Assembly (NCBI GenBank): GCA_015069415.1
Contig: SVIQ01000007.1
Coordinates: 1 to 40,468, forward strand
Direction of reading: 5' to 3'
Length of the DNA: 40,468 nucleotides
DNA from: Clostridiales bacterium
GTDB taxonomy: Bacteria > Bacillota > Clostridia > Christensenellales > UBA1242
Below, piece by piece: positions 33,122-40,468 of this stretch (the first letter of the stretch is position 1; every line of letters starts with the position of its first letter). The position numbers and the translations under genes are program-made. A model generated the notes under the pieces. The model saw nothing but the letters and a program-made list of their open reading frames with translations. It was not told the origin of the DNA and did no database searches.

Positions 33122-33835
33122 ATGTTTATAGTATTTTTAAGAGTTTTAATTATATATGTTACCGTTCTAGTTTTTTTAAGAATGATGGGAAAACGCCAAA
33201 TAGGAGAAATGCAACCATATGAGGTTGTAATTACGCTAATCATTGCTGACCTTGCAACACTCCCTATGAGTGACACAAACATTCCTTTGCTAAACGGAAT
33301 TTTACCGCTCGCCATTCTCGTTTTAATTCATTACGTCATAACTTTGCTCACAAGAAAAAGTATTAAAATAAGACGTATTATGAGCGGAAGACCAGTAATT
33401 ATTATTAGTCCAAATGGTATAGAATATTCCGCTTTAAAACAACTCAATATGAATATTGACGACCTACTTGAAATGGTGCGTCAAAGTGGATATTATTCAT
33501 TTGATCAAATTTTATATGCAATCATTGAAACAAACGGAAAAATAAGCGTTATACCAACTAGTGCGTGTGCTCCGGCTACCGCTGAAGATGTTGGAAAGAA
33601 CAATCCTCCAGCTGAGCTTCCTAGAATTATAATAGCTGATGGCAAAATTCTCAAAGAACAAATGAAAATAAGTGGATTAGATAACAAAAAATTAAACAAA
33701 ATTCTTAAATATTATAAAATACAAATTAAAGATTTAATTATTTTATCTTTAGACAATTCTGGAAAATTATATTTTCAAATCAAAGGTGAAAATTTTAAAT
33801 TAATTAATAATATTTATGAGGAGATTAAACTATGA
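33122..33835 (+). CDS. DUF421 (YetF/YcaP family) membrane protein
   Basis: A 237-residue protein with three N-terminal membrane segments, including the family signature FLRMMGKRQIGEMQPYEVVI and TLIIADLA. A cytoplasmic domain contains RPVIIISPNG, LEMVRQSGYYSFDQILYAIIETNGKISV and a C-terminal strand-rich part. The biochemical role of the family is not settled. I start at ATG 33122 because the frame from the TTG at 33086 begins inside the preceding terminator. No ribosome binding site is visible at either, and a TATAAT directly abuts the ATG, so the start is uncertain. The stop overlaps the next ATG by 4 bp. Confidence 0.85.
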   Translation: MFIVFLRVLIIYVTVLVFLRMMGKRQIGEMQPYEVVITLIIADLATLPMSDTNIPLLNGILPLAILVLIHYVITLLTRKSIKIRRIMSGRPVIIISPNGIEYSALKQLNMNIDDLLEMVRQSGYYSFDQILYAIIETNGKISVIPTSACAPATAEDVGKNNPPAELPRIIIADGKILKEQMKISGLDNKKLNKILKYYKIQIKDLIILSLDNSGKLYFQIKGENFKLINNIYEEIKL

Positions 33836-34218
33836 AAATATGGTTTGTTATGCTAGTTCTCTTTTTGTCAGTTGCTGGACTATGTTTGTTTGACGGAATT
33901 TACACTACAAAAGTTTTTAATAAATTAGAAAAGGAAAGTGAGTATATTTACAAAACTCTACTAACAGAAGATGTCGGCAATGAAAACATTAAAACTAAGA
34001 TTGAAAACCTAAATGAGTACTGGACAAAAAAAATGGACATCTTATGTGTGTCCATTTCTAGAAAAGATTTACAACCAGTGTCTGATTATTTGCAATACCT
34101 TTACACTTCAACCATTAACAACAGTCAAGACGAAGCAATTACATATTCAAGACTTCTCCATTACAACATTGAAGGACTTAGAGAAAACATTGGCATAAAT
34201 GCAATAAATTTACTTTAA
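33832..34218 (+). CDS. DUF4363 protein, partner of DUF421
   Basis: A 128-residue protein with an N-terminal membrane segment or signal (about 4-21) and a helical remainder. It matches the DUF4363 type commonly found directly after DUF421 in Clostridia. The ATGA overlap with the DUF421 gene, and a GAGGAG site inside it, indicate coupled translation and a shared function. The 3' end overlaps the convergent uvrA by 9 bp. Confidence 0.82.
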   Translation: MKIWFVMLVLFLSVAGLCLFDGIYTTKVFNKLEKESEYIYKTLLTEDVGNENIKTKIENLNEYWTKKMDILCVSISRKDLQPVSDYLQYLYTSTINNSQDEAITYSRLLHYNIEGLRENIGINAINLL

Positions 34219-37023
34219 CATTCTTTTTAAGTACATTCCAGTGTAACTTTTCTTCTCTTTACAAATTTCTTCTGGAGTGCCTTGTGCTATAATTTTTCCG
34301 CCACCAACTCCACCTTCTGGTCCCATATCAATAATGTAATCGGCAGTCTTGATCAGATCAAGATTGTGTTCAATTACAATAACAGTATTCCCTTTACCAA
34401 CTAGTCGTTGCAAAATGTCGACTAGTTTTTTAATGTCAAACAAGTGAAGTCCGGTCGTTGGTTCATCAAGAACGTAAACAGTGTTCCCTGTATCACGACG
34501 GGTGAGTTCTGTTGCAAGTTTTAATCTTTGAGCTTCACCTCCAGACAAAGTCGTTCCATTTTGACCAAGTTTAATGTACCCCAAACCAACATCTACAAGT
34601 GTTTGAAGTTTAGATTTAATTTGAGGCAATGCATCAAAGAAAACATATGCTTCATCAATAGTCATTTCAAGAACGTCGTAAATCGATTTTCCTTTGTACA
34701 AAACATTTAAAACTTCTCTTGAATATCTTTTACCACCACACACTTCACACGGAACATAAACGTCCGCCATGAAGTACATTCTCAAGCGCTTTACTCCATC
34801 TCCCGCACATGCTTCACATCGTCCACCTTCAACATTGAAACTAAATTTACCCATGTCAAAACCTTTTTCCTTTGCTGATGGAGTTGATGCAAACAATTCT
34901 CTAATCTTTGTAAACAATCCAGAATAAGTTGCAGGGTTACTTCTTGGAGTTCTGCCAATTGGAGTTTGATCGATTTGAATAATCTTATCAACGTCTTCCG
35001 CCCCCAACATATCTGTGTAATTATTTTCTTTGTCTTTTTTGTTAAGTGAATTGTAAATTGCACGATAGAATATATCGTTCACTAATGTAGATTTACCACT
35101 ACCGCTAACACCCGTTACACATGTAAACACACCTTTAGGGAAAGCGACATCTAAATTTTCTATGTTGTGTTCATGACAATTCAACAAACGAATGTGGCCT
35201 TTTTTAATTTCTCGTCTTTGTTTCGGAACATCAATTTTAAGTTTTCCAGACAAGAATTGTCCAGTTAAAGAATTTTCACTAGCCATAATTTCTTCAACTG
35301 AGCCTTGAGCTACAATTTCGCCTCCATGCACTCCCGCACGAGGACCAATATCAACAATATAATCAGATTCACGAATTGTGTCTTCATCATGTTCAACAAC
35401 AATTAATGTGTTGCCCATATCTCTTAAACTTTTCAATGTGTCAATTAACTTGTCATTGTCTCTTTGATGCAATCCTATGCTCGGCTCATCTAAAATATAA
35501 AGCACTCCACTTAAACCCGATCCAATTTGAGTTGCAAGACGAATTCTTTGAGCTTCTCCCCCAGATAATGTTCCCGCTCTACGAGATAATGTCAAATAGG
35601 TTAAACCAACATTAACTAAGAACGACAATCTGGCTGTTATTTCATTAATAATACTATCTGCAATTTTATGCTCAGTCTCTGTTAATTTTAAATCTTTAAT
35701 GAACACATAAATGTCGCTAATAGACATATCGCACACTTCTGCAATATTTTTCTTGTTGATTTTAATCGACAAAGCGCTTGGATTGAGTCTTTTACCCAAA
35801 CATTCTGGACAAGTATCTTCGCTCATAAGTTTGTATATTTCATCTTTTATATATTCGCTAGTTGATTCTTGGAAGCGACGTAATAAATCTGGAATAATTC
35901 CCATGAAAAGAAGGTCATTTTGAACACAATATTGATGCAAGTTTACAGCAATTTTATCTTTTTCACCCTTTTCACCATTGATTAAAGCCTCTCTTGCCTC
36001 TTTTGAAAATTTGTAGTAAGGAGTATCTGCCGTAAAACCGTACTTTTTGCCTAACTTTATTAATGCGCGCTTAGTCATGCCTGTCGCATCAATGTTAAAT
36101 CCCATGACAGACAATGCTCCCTCATTAATTGAAAGAGTGTCATTTTTTACAATTGCATTTTCACCAATTTTTATTACATAACCCAAACCGCTACATTTCG
36201 GGCATGCTCCAGCTTGATTGTTGAAACTAAATAATGTAGGTTCAATATCTGGAATTGAAACACCACATTCAACACAGCTATATTTTACACTGTAAAGTTT
36301 ATCTTCTCCATTTATGTTGACAATCACCAAACCGTTTGCCATTTCTAGCGATTTGCTAATAGATTCGGTCAATCTTGAAATTATACCATCGCGTTTTACA
36401 ATTCTATCAACTATAACACTTACATCATGGCGCTTGTTTTTTTCTAATAAAATATTGTCATCAAGTGAGTAAACAGTTCCGTCTACCATCACTCTTACAA
36501 ATCCATCTTTTCTAAGCCCGTCAAAAATCTTTTCATGAGTTCCTTTTTGAGCCCGGACGATTGGAGCCATTATTAACAACTTTGAATTATCTTCACATTC
36601 TAAAACTCTATCTACAATTTGGTCAATTGTTTGCACACTAATAGGTTTTCCGCATTTTGGACAATAAGGTTTTCCAATTCTTGCAAAAAGTAAACGCAAG
36701 TAATCGTAAATTTCAGTAATTGTTCCAACTGTTGAACGAGGATTGTTGTTTGTACTCTTTTGGTCGATAGATATCGCAGGACTAAGACCGTCAATACTCT
36801 CAACATCAGGTTTGTTCATTTGACCTAAAAATTGTCTAGCATAGCTGGACAAACTCTCCATATATCGCCTTTGACCTTCAGCAAAAATAGTATCAAATGC
36901 AAGGGTTGACTTTCCACATCCACTAACACCCGAAAAAACTACTAATTTATTTTTTGGTATAGTCAAACTTACATTTTTTAAATTGTTTTCTTTAGCACCT
37001 TTAATAATAATTTTGTCTAACAT
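34210..37023 (-). CDS. uvrA: Excinuclease ABC subunit UvrA
   Basis: UvrA is the damage-recognition ATPase of nucleotide excision repair and works with UvrB. The 937-residue length is usual. It has two ABC modules: Walker A GVSGCGKST (32-40) and GVSGSGKST in the second half, each with LSGGEAQR signature motifs. Zinc-binding CxxC pairs are visible in CVECG and CPKCSG of the first module and CEACAGDG and CEVCGG of the second. GAGGT precedes the ATG. It has its own promoter and is divergent from uvrB, three genes away. I see no SOS box near the promoter. Confidence 0.98.
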   Translation of the reverse strand: MLDKIIIKGAKENNLKNVSLTIPKNKLVVFSGVSGCGKSTLAFDTIFAEGQRRYMESLSSYARQFLGQMNKPDVESIDGLSPAISIDQKSTNNNPRSTVGTITEIYDYLRLLFARIGKPYCPKCGKPISVQTIDQIVDRVLECEDNSKLLIMAPIVRAQKGTHEKIFDGLRKDGFVRVMVDGTVYSLDDNILLEKNKRHDVSVIVDRIVKRDGIISRLTESISKSLEMANGLVIVNINGEDKLYSVKYSCVECGVSIPDIEPTLFSFNNQAGACPKCSGLGYVIKIGENAIVKNDTLSINEGALSVMGFNIDATGMTKRALIKLGKKYGFTADTPYYKFSKEAREALINGEKGEKDKIAVNLHQYCVQNDLLFMGIIPDLLRRFQESTSEYIKDEIYKLMSEDTCPECLGKRLNPSALSIKINKKNIAEVCDMSISDIYVFIKDLKLTETEHKIADSIINEITARLSFLVNVGLTYLTLSRRAGTLSGGEAQRIRLATQIGSGLSGVLYILDEPSIGLHQRDNDKLIDTLKSLRDMGNTLIVVEHDEDTIRESDYIVDIGPRAGVHGGEIVAQGSVEEIMASENSLTGQFLSGKLKIDVPKQRREIKKGHIRLLNCHEHNIENLDVAFPKGVFTCVTGVSGSGKSTLVNDIFYRAIYNSLNKKDKENNYTDMLGAEDVDKIIQIDQTPIGRTPRSNPATYSGLFTKIRELFASTPSAKEKGFDMGKFSFNVEGGRCEACAGDGVKRLRMYFMADVYVPCEVCGGKRYSREVLNVLYKGKSIYDVLEMTIDEAYVFFDALPQIKSKLQTLVDVGLGYIKLGQNGTTLSGGEAQRLKLATELTRRDTGNTVYVLDEPTTGLHLFDIKKLVDILQRLVGKGNTVIVIEHNLDLIKTADYIIDMGPEGGVGGGKIIAQGTPEEICKEKKSYTGMYLKRMLK

Positions 37024-37073
37024 ATCTACCTCTAATTATGTCCAAAAATGAGCGAATCAAATCTTCATCTTTT

Positions 37074-37102
37074 ATAATAACAGAAGAATATAAAATTTTC
37101 AA
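37074..37102 (-). promoter_or_regulatory. Promoter of uvrA
   Basis: TTGAAA (37097-37102), 17 bases and TATTAT (37074-37079) on the minus strand, about 50 bases before the ATG. Confidence 0.6.
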
Positions 37103-37144
37103 GCCTTTTAGAAAAAATAAATGTTAATAATTCGCAACAAAAAA

Positions 37145-37161
37145 AGACGGTTAAACCGTCT
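37145..37161 (-). terminator. Terminator of the 133-residue protein gene
   Basis: AGACGGTT and AACCGTCT form a hairpin (about 6 bp, 5-nt loop), followed by TTTTTT on the minus strand just past the stop at 37165. Confidence 0.85.
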
Positions 37162-37164
37162 CTT

Positions 37165-37566
37165 TTACTTTTTACTAGGCCATAAAACAAGAAGCACTGC
37201 TAACACACCAACACCAATTGCTGTGTAGAATCCAACGTTGTTTTTATATTCAGTTAAAAAGTTTAATTCATATATAGAATCAATATTCATTCTAACTATT
37301 TCATTTTTACAATCTTTATCTTCATAGATTGCAACCTTGTTGTCTTTCTTTAGTTTGTAATAATATTCAGTTTTTTGAGCTTTAGAATCTCCAACTTGAG
37401 TTGTTTGCTCAACTTTTCCATTAAAATTAAACTTTAATGTACTAGTTGTTGTAACATTTCCAACTGTAGTCTTGTTTTCATACTCGCCAAAAGGACATAT
37501 TAAACAAGGATATGCGTAGCAAACTACAACAAATGCAATACACAACAATAATAAGATTTTTCTCAT
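37165..37566 (-). CDS. Small secreted/membrane protein, unknown function
   Basis: A 133-residue protein with an N-terminal signal (about 3-19, possible cleavage after CYA), an outside part of about 85 residues and a C-terminal membrane segment (about 111-129) ending in PSKK. The middle part has alternating strands (TTSTLKFNFNGKVEQTTQ) and cysteines near 21, 24 and 86. I recognise no family. A strong GGGAGGA site, a promoter and a terminator make it a single-gene unit between uvrA and the winged-helix genes. Confidence 0.8.
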   Translation of the reverse strand: MRKILLLLCIAFVVVCYAYPCLICPFGEYENKTTVGNVTTTSTLKFNFNGKVEQTTQVGDSKAQKTEYYYKLKKDNKVAIYEDKDCKNEIVRMNIDSIYELNFLTEYKNNVGFYTAIGVGVLAVLLVLWPSKK

Positions 37567-37588
37567 AAATTCCTCCCTTTGTAATTAA

Positions 37589-37617
37589 ATAATAGGATTT
37601 TTTCTAGATTTTGTCAA
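37589..37617 (-). promoter_or_regulatory. Promoter of the 133-residue protein gene
   Basis: A perfect TTGACA (37612-37617), 17 bases and TATTAT (37589-37594) on the minus strand. Confidence 0.75.
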
Positions 37618-37733
37618 CAAAATATGACAAATTTTAAAAATTTTAAAAATTTTTTACTAAAAATTTAAAATCTTGAGTTTTGGTTATAATTAAATAAAAT
37701 AACATAAAAGCCTAATAAATAATTTATAAAAGA

Positions 37734-37762
37734 TTGCAAAAAATAAAACTAGATGTTATAAT
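37734..37762 (+). promoter_or_regulatory. Possible promoter of the winged-helix/uvrB operon
   Basis: TTGCAA (37734-37739), 17 bases and TATAAT (37757-37762) preceded by TGT, an extended -10. The predicted start near 37769 would leave the AGGAG site (37765-37769) outside the message. A second TATAAT at 37685-37690 lacks a clear -35. One of the two probably serves the operon. Confidence 0.45.
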
Positions 37763-37774
37763 ATAGGAGTAAAT

Positions 37775-38140
37775 ATGCTAGATAAAAGATCTATTGCTAT
37801 TTTAAAAGTGCTAAACAAGTTAACAAACAGCAGTGCTTACAAAGTTGTCACCATTGAAGAAATTATGACCAACATTACAAACAGAAACGCTTTTGATGCT
37901 GACAGTTTAAAACAGATTTTAGAATTTTTGGAAAAACAAGAATATATCAATATCAAATTTAGTGAAGACAACACTTATTGTTATTCTCTACTTCCAAAAG
38001 CTAGGATTTATTTAGAACAAGAACTAACTAAACCAAAATCTAAAAAACAAAGTTCTCCTGTTATGCCATATGTTTACACAATGATCGCATCTTTCATCGG
38101 AACAATGCTAGCATTGATTATATTCTTTTATCTAATTTAA
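37775..38140 (+). CDS. Winged-helix protein with C-terminal membrane anchor (paralogue 1)
   Basis: A 121-residue protein. Residues 1-82 look like a winged helix-turn-helix: helices at 4-17, 26-35 and 41-53, then a wing with EYINIKFSEDNTYCYSLL. A Lys/Pro/Ser linker (85-97) leads to one C-terminal membrane segment (about 98-121). Such topology puts a DNA-binding or protein-binding domain on the cytoplasmic face of the membrane. The next gene has the same design and recognisable similarity (for instance LEKQEYINIKFSEDN against LSYDNYIELVKSDKK). The family is unknown to me. AGGAG precedes the ATG. It is the first gene of the uvrB unit. Confidence 0.85.
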   Translation: MLDKRSIAILKVLNKLTNSSAYKVVTIEEIMTNITNRNAFDADSLKQILEFLEKQEYINIKFSEDNTYCYSLLPKARIYLEQELTKPKSKKQSSPVMPYVYTMIASFIGTMLALIIFFYLI

Positions 38141-38148
38141 GGAAAAAT

Positions 38149-38508
38149 ATGTTAACATTTAAAGAAAAATATGTAATGGAATATGTTTACCAAAAATGCA
38201 AAGGCAAGAAGTCTTGTCTTATTTCTCCGCGCGAAATTATCTCTTTCGTTGCAGATAAATATGTAATCTTTCCAGAAGAATTAGAAAAAATCATGACAAA
38301 CTTAAGTTATGACAACTATATTGAACTAGTTAAGTCAGACAAGAAAGGAAAACCAGTTTTTTGTGTTTCTTTAAAACTAAAAGGTGAAGGTTTCCACAGA
38401 GAATTATCCAACAACAAAAGAAATTTAATGGTTCTAATTGTTAGAACATGTGTTTTGGCAGTTATCTCTGGTTTAATAGGTGTGCTCATACGCTTAATTT
38501 TCTTTTAA
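38149..38508 (+). CDS. Winged-helix protein with C-terminal membrane anchor (paralogue 2)
   Basis: A 119-residue protein with a winged-helix-like N-terminal domain (about 1-84), a short basic linker (SNNKRN) and a hydrophobic C-terminal segment (about 93-119). It is a diverged paralogue of the protein encoded just upstream, with the same length and order of parts. AAGGA precedes the ATG. It lies 8 bases after paralogue 1 and 6 bases before uvrB, all in one direction, so the three genes are very likely co-transcribed. The function is unknown. Confidence 0.85.
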   Translation: MLTFKEKYVMEYVYQKCKGKKSCLISPREIISFVADKYVIFPEELEKIMTNLSYDNYIELVKSDKKGKPVFCVSLKLKGEGFHRELSNNKRNLMVLIVRTCVLAVISGLIGVLIRLIFF

Positions 38509-38514
38509 TTAATT

Positions 38515-40467
38515 ATGGAATTTAGAAAATTTGAATTAGTTTCAAAGTACAAACCAACAGGAGATCAACCAGAAGCAATAAAAAGTCTAGTAGAAGGAAT
38601 AAATGACGGCTACACTTCTCAAGTTTTAAAGGGTGTAACCGGAAGTGGAAAAACTTTTACTATGGCGAATGTTATTGCTGAGGTCAATCGCCCTACTCTT
38701 GTACTTGCTCATAATAAAACACTCGCAGCCCAATTATGTAATGAATTTAAAGAATTCTTTCCTAACAATCGGGTTGAGTTTTTTGTATCCTATTATGATT
38801 ACTATCAGCCAGAAGCCTACATTGTTTCAAGCGACACTTACATTGAAAAAGATATGAGCGTAAACGATGAAATTGACAAACTTAGACTAAGCGCAACTAG
38901 TAGTCTTCTTGAAAGAAGTGACACAATCGTAGTAGCCAGTGTTTCATGTATTTACGGATTAGGTGAACCTAAAGAATTTTTAGATTTGCAAATCTCTGTT
39001 CGCGTAGGTCAAAAAATGACACGAGAAGAACTCATTTCAAGACTTGTGGCCATTCAATACACAAGAAATGAAATAGATTTTACACGCGCAACGTTTAGAG
39101 CTCACGGAGACGTTGTAGACATATTCCCTTCTACCAGTAGTGATCACGCAATAAGAGTTGTATTTTTTGATGACGAAATTGAAGATATTTGTGAATTTGA
39201 AGTTGTAAATGGAAAAGTTTTAACACATTTAAAGCACGCCTCTGTTTTCCCAGCTACACACTATGCCGTCGGTAGCGAAAAATTAGAACGAGCGTTAAAT
39301 CAAATTCGTGAAGATGCGATTGAACGTGAACAATATTTTAACAGTCAAGGAAAATATATTGAAGCACAAAGAATTCGAGAACGAACAAATTACGATATAG
39401 AAATGATGCAAGAAATGGGCTATTGTTCTGGTATTGAAAATTACTCAAGATACTTCGACGGACGTAATCCGGGGGACGCTCCTTACACGCTTCTCGACTA
39501 CTTCCCTAATGGATTTTTACTGTTTGTTGATGAAAGCCATATTACTCTACCTCAAGTTAGAGGTATGTACAACGGAGATAGAGCAAGAAAAACAAACTTA
39601 GTTGATTACGGTTTTAGACTACCTAGTGCTTTTGACAACAGACCTTTAAACTTCGATGAATTCAACTCAAGAATTGGGCAAACCATTTATGTGTCAGCAA
39701 CTCCTAATGATTATGAAAAATCTATCAGCGGACAAGTTGTTGAACAAATTATTCGTCCAACCTACCTGCTTGACCCTGAAATCGAAGTTAGACCAAGCGA
39801 AGGTCAAGTCGACAATCTTTATGATGAAATAAACAAAACCATAAAAAATGACGGAAAAGTTTTAATCACAACACTTACTAAAAAAATGGCAGAAGATTTG
39901 TGTTCATATTTTGGAGAAAATGGTGTTAGAGTTAAATACCTTCACAGCGACATAGACACTTTGGAAAGAGTAAAAATCATAAATGAATTGCGTTCAAACG
40001 AATTCGATGTATTAATTGGAATCAACTTGCTTAGAGAAGGTCTTGACCTTCCGGAAGTTAAGCTTGTAGCAATACTAGACGCCGACAAAGAAGGATTTTT
40101 ACGTAGCGCAACGTCTCTAATACAAACGATTGGACGTGCTGCACGTAACAGTGAAAGCAAAGTTATAATGTATGCAGACAGAATGACAGACAGCATGAAA
40201 CAAGCTATTACAGAAACAAATGAAAGACGTGAAAAACAAATGAAATACAACGAGGAGCATGGCGTTAAACCTATGACAATCAAGAAAGGCATTAGCGATT
40301 CGTTAAAAATCAGCGTAGACAAGGAAGAAAAAATGTCTAAATCTGACATTATGAAAAATATTGAACACTTAAAAGGCATGATGAAAACTGCCGCATCTCA
40401 ACTAGATTTTGAAACAGCAATTAAACTTAGAGAAGAAATTGCAAAATTAAAAAGAAAATTACGTTAA
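38515..40467 (+). CDS. uvrB: Excinuclease ABC subunit UvrB
   Basis: UvrB is the helicase-like core of nucleotide excision repair: it receives damaged DNA from UvrA and binds UvrC. The 650-residue protein is complete and ends one base before the window edge. Walker A is GVTGSGKT (40-47). The beta-hairpin region is [12 protein letters not shown] near 92-103. Helicase motif II is DESH, motif VI is QTIGRAARN, and a C-terminal UVR domain (about 617-650) serves UvrC binding. No ribosome binding site precedes the ATG, which lies 6 bases after the preceding stop, so translation is probably coupled to the winged-helix gene. Confidence 0.98.
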   Translation: MEFRKFELVSKYKPTGDQPEAIKSLVEGINDGYTSQVLKGVTGSGKTFTMANVIAEVNRPTLVLAHNKTLAAQLCNEFKEFFPNNRVEFFVSYYDYYQPEAYIVSSDTYIEKDMSVNDEIDKLRLSATSSLLERSDTIVVASVSCIYGLGEPKEFLDLQISVRVGQKMTREELISRLVAIQYTRNEIDFTRATFRAHGDVVDIFPSTSSDHAIRVVFFDDEIEDICEFEVVNGKVLTHLKHASVFPATHYAVGSEKLERALNQIREDAIEREQYFNSQGKYIEAQRIRERTNYDIEMMQEMGYCSGIENYSRYFDGRNPGDAPYTLLDYFPNGFLLFVDESHITLPQVRGMYNGDRARKTNLVDYGFRLPSAFDNRPLNFDEFNSRIGQTIYVSATPNDYEKSISGQVVEQIIRPTYLLDPEIEVRPSEGQVDNLYDEINKTIKNDGKVLITTLTKKMAEDLCSYFGENGVRVKYLHSDIDTLERVKIINELRSNEFDVLIGINLLREGLDLPEVKLVAILDADKEGFLRSATSLIQTIGRAARNSESKVIMYADRMTDSMKQAITETNERREKQMKYNEEHGVKPMTIKKGISDSLKISVDKEEKMSKSDIMKNIEHLKGMMKTAASQLDFETAIKLREEIAKLKRKLR

Positions 40468-40468
40468 A

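Noticed and set aside
1..40468. Mobile elements, prophage, CRISPR arrays or defence genes
   Set aside because: No transposase, integrase, terminal repeats or regularly spaced repeats were seen in the reading frames or gaps.

Overview
The window is a chromosomal segment of a low-GC, AT-biased member of the Bacillota (Firmicutes). The evidence is Gram-positive style: a sepF-lspA-rluD cluster, a T-box leader, a tig-clpP-clpX cluster, a DUF421/DUF4363 pair, strong purine-rich ribosome binding sites, and TTGACA/TATAAT promoters with 17-bp spacers. TGA is used as a stop (for example at 33833-33835), so the code looks standard. I do not name a genus. An uncultured Clostridia-like lineage is my inference. 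I see no phage, insertion sequence, CRISPR array or tRNA gene.

Layout. Positions 1-412 are the 5' end of a 16S rRNA gene running off the left edge on the minus strand. It has an unusually long V1 region and its own promoter near 566-600. Minus-strand housekeeping genes follow: a surface-type protein, an Smr protein, an unknown protein, clpX, clpP and tig. A small duplicated copy of the tig 3' end sits between tig and clpP. Next are two small membrane proteins and an operon of an unknown 82-residue gene, sepF, lspA and rluD. A 10.6-kb gene (9933-20492) encodes a 3519-residue membrane-anchored extracellular protein that dominates the centre. To its right are rsmA, valS with a T-box leader, and groES-groEL.

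The right third is mostly plus strand: a SPOR-like protein, two half-size TSUP transporters (minus), a 966-residue bitopic protein with four jelly-roll-like modules and a cytoplasmic coiled coil, a LysM protein (minus), a SpoVB/MurJ-like flippase, DUF421 and DUF4363. uvrA (minus) and uvrB (plus) are divergent. Between them lie a small secreted/membrane protein and two paralogous winged-helix proteins with C-terminal membrane anchors, which sit directly upstream of uvrB.

How the genes relate. Protein quality control (tig, ClpXP, GroESL), translation (rsmA, valS, rluD, 16S) and nucleotide excision repair (uvrA, uvrB) are interleaved with envelope genes (sepF, lspA, flippase, LysM, SPOR and the large surface proteins). 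The most interesting items are the V1 insertion in 16S, the tig 3' duplication, a candidate antisense RNA over the rsmA leader, a structured intergenic RNA candidate near 9776-9929, the giant protein, the envelope-spanning jelly-roll/coiled-coil protein, and the tail-anchored winged-helix pair with uvrB.
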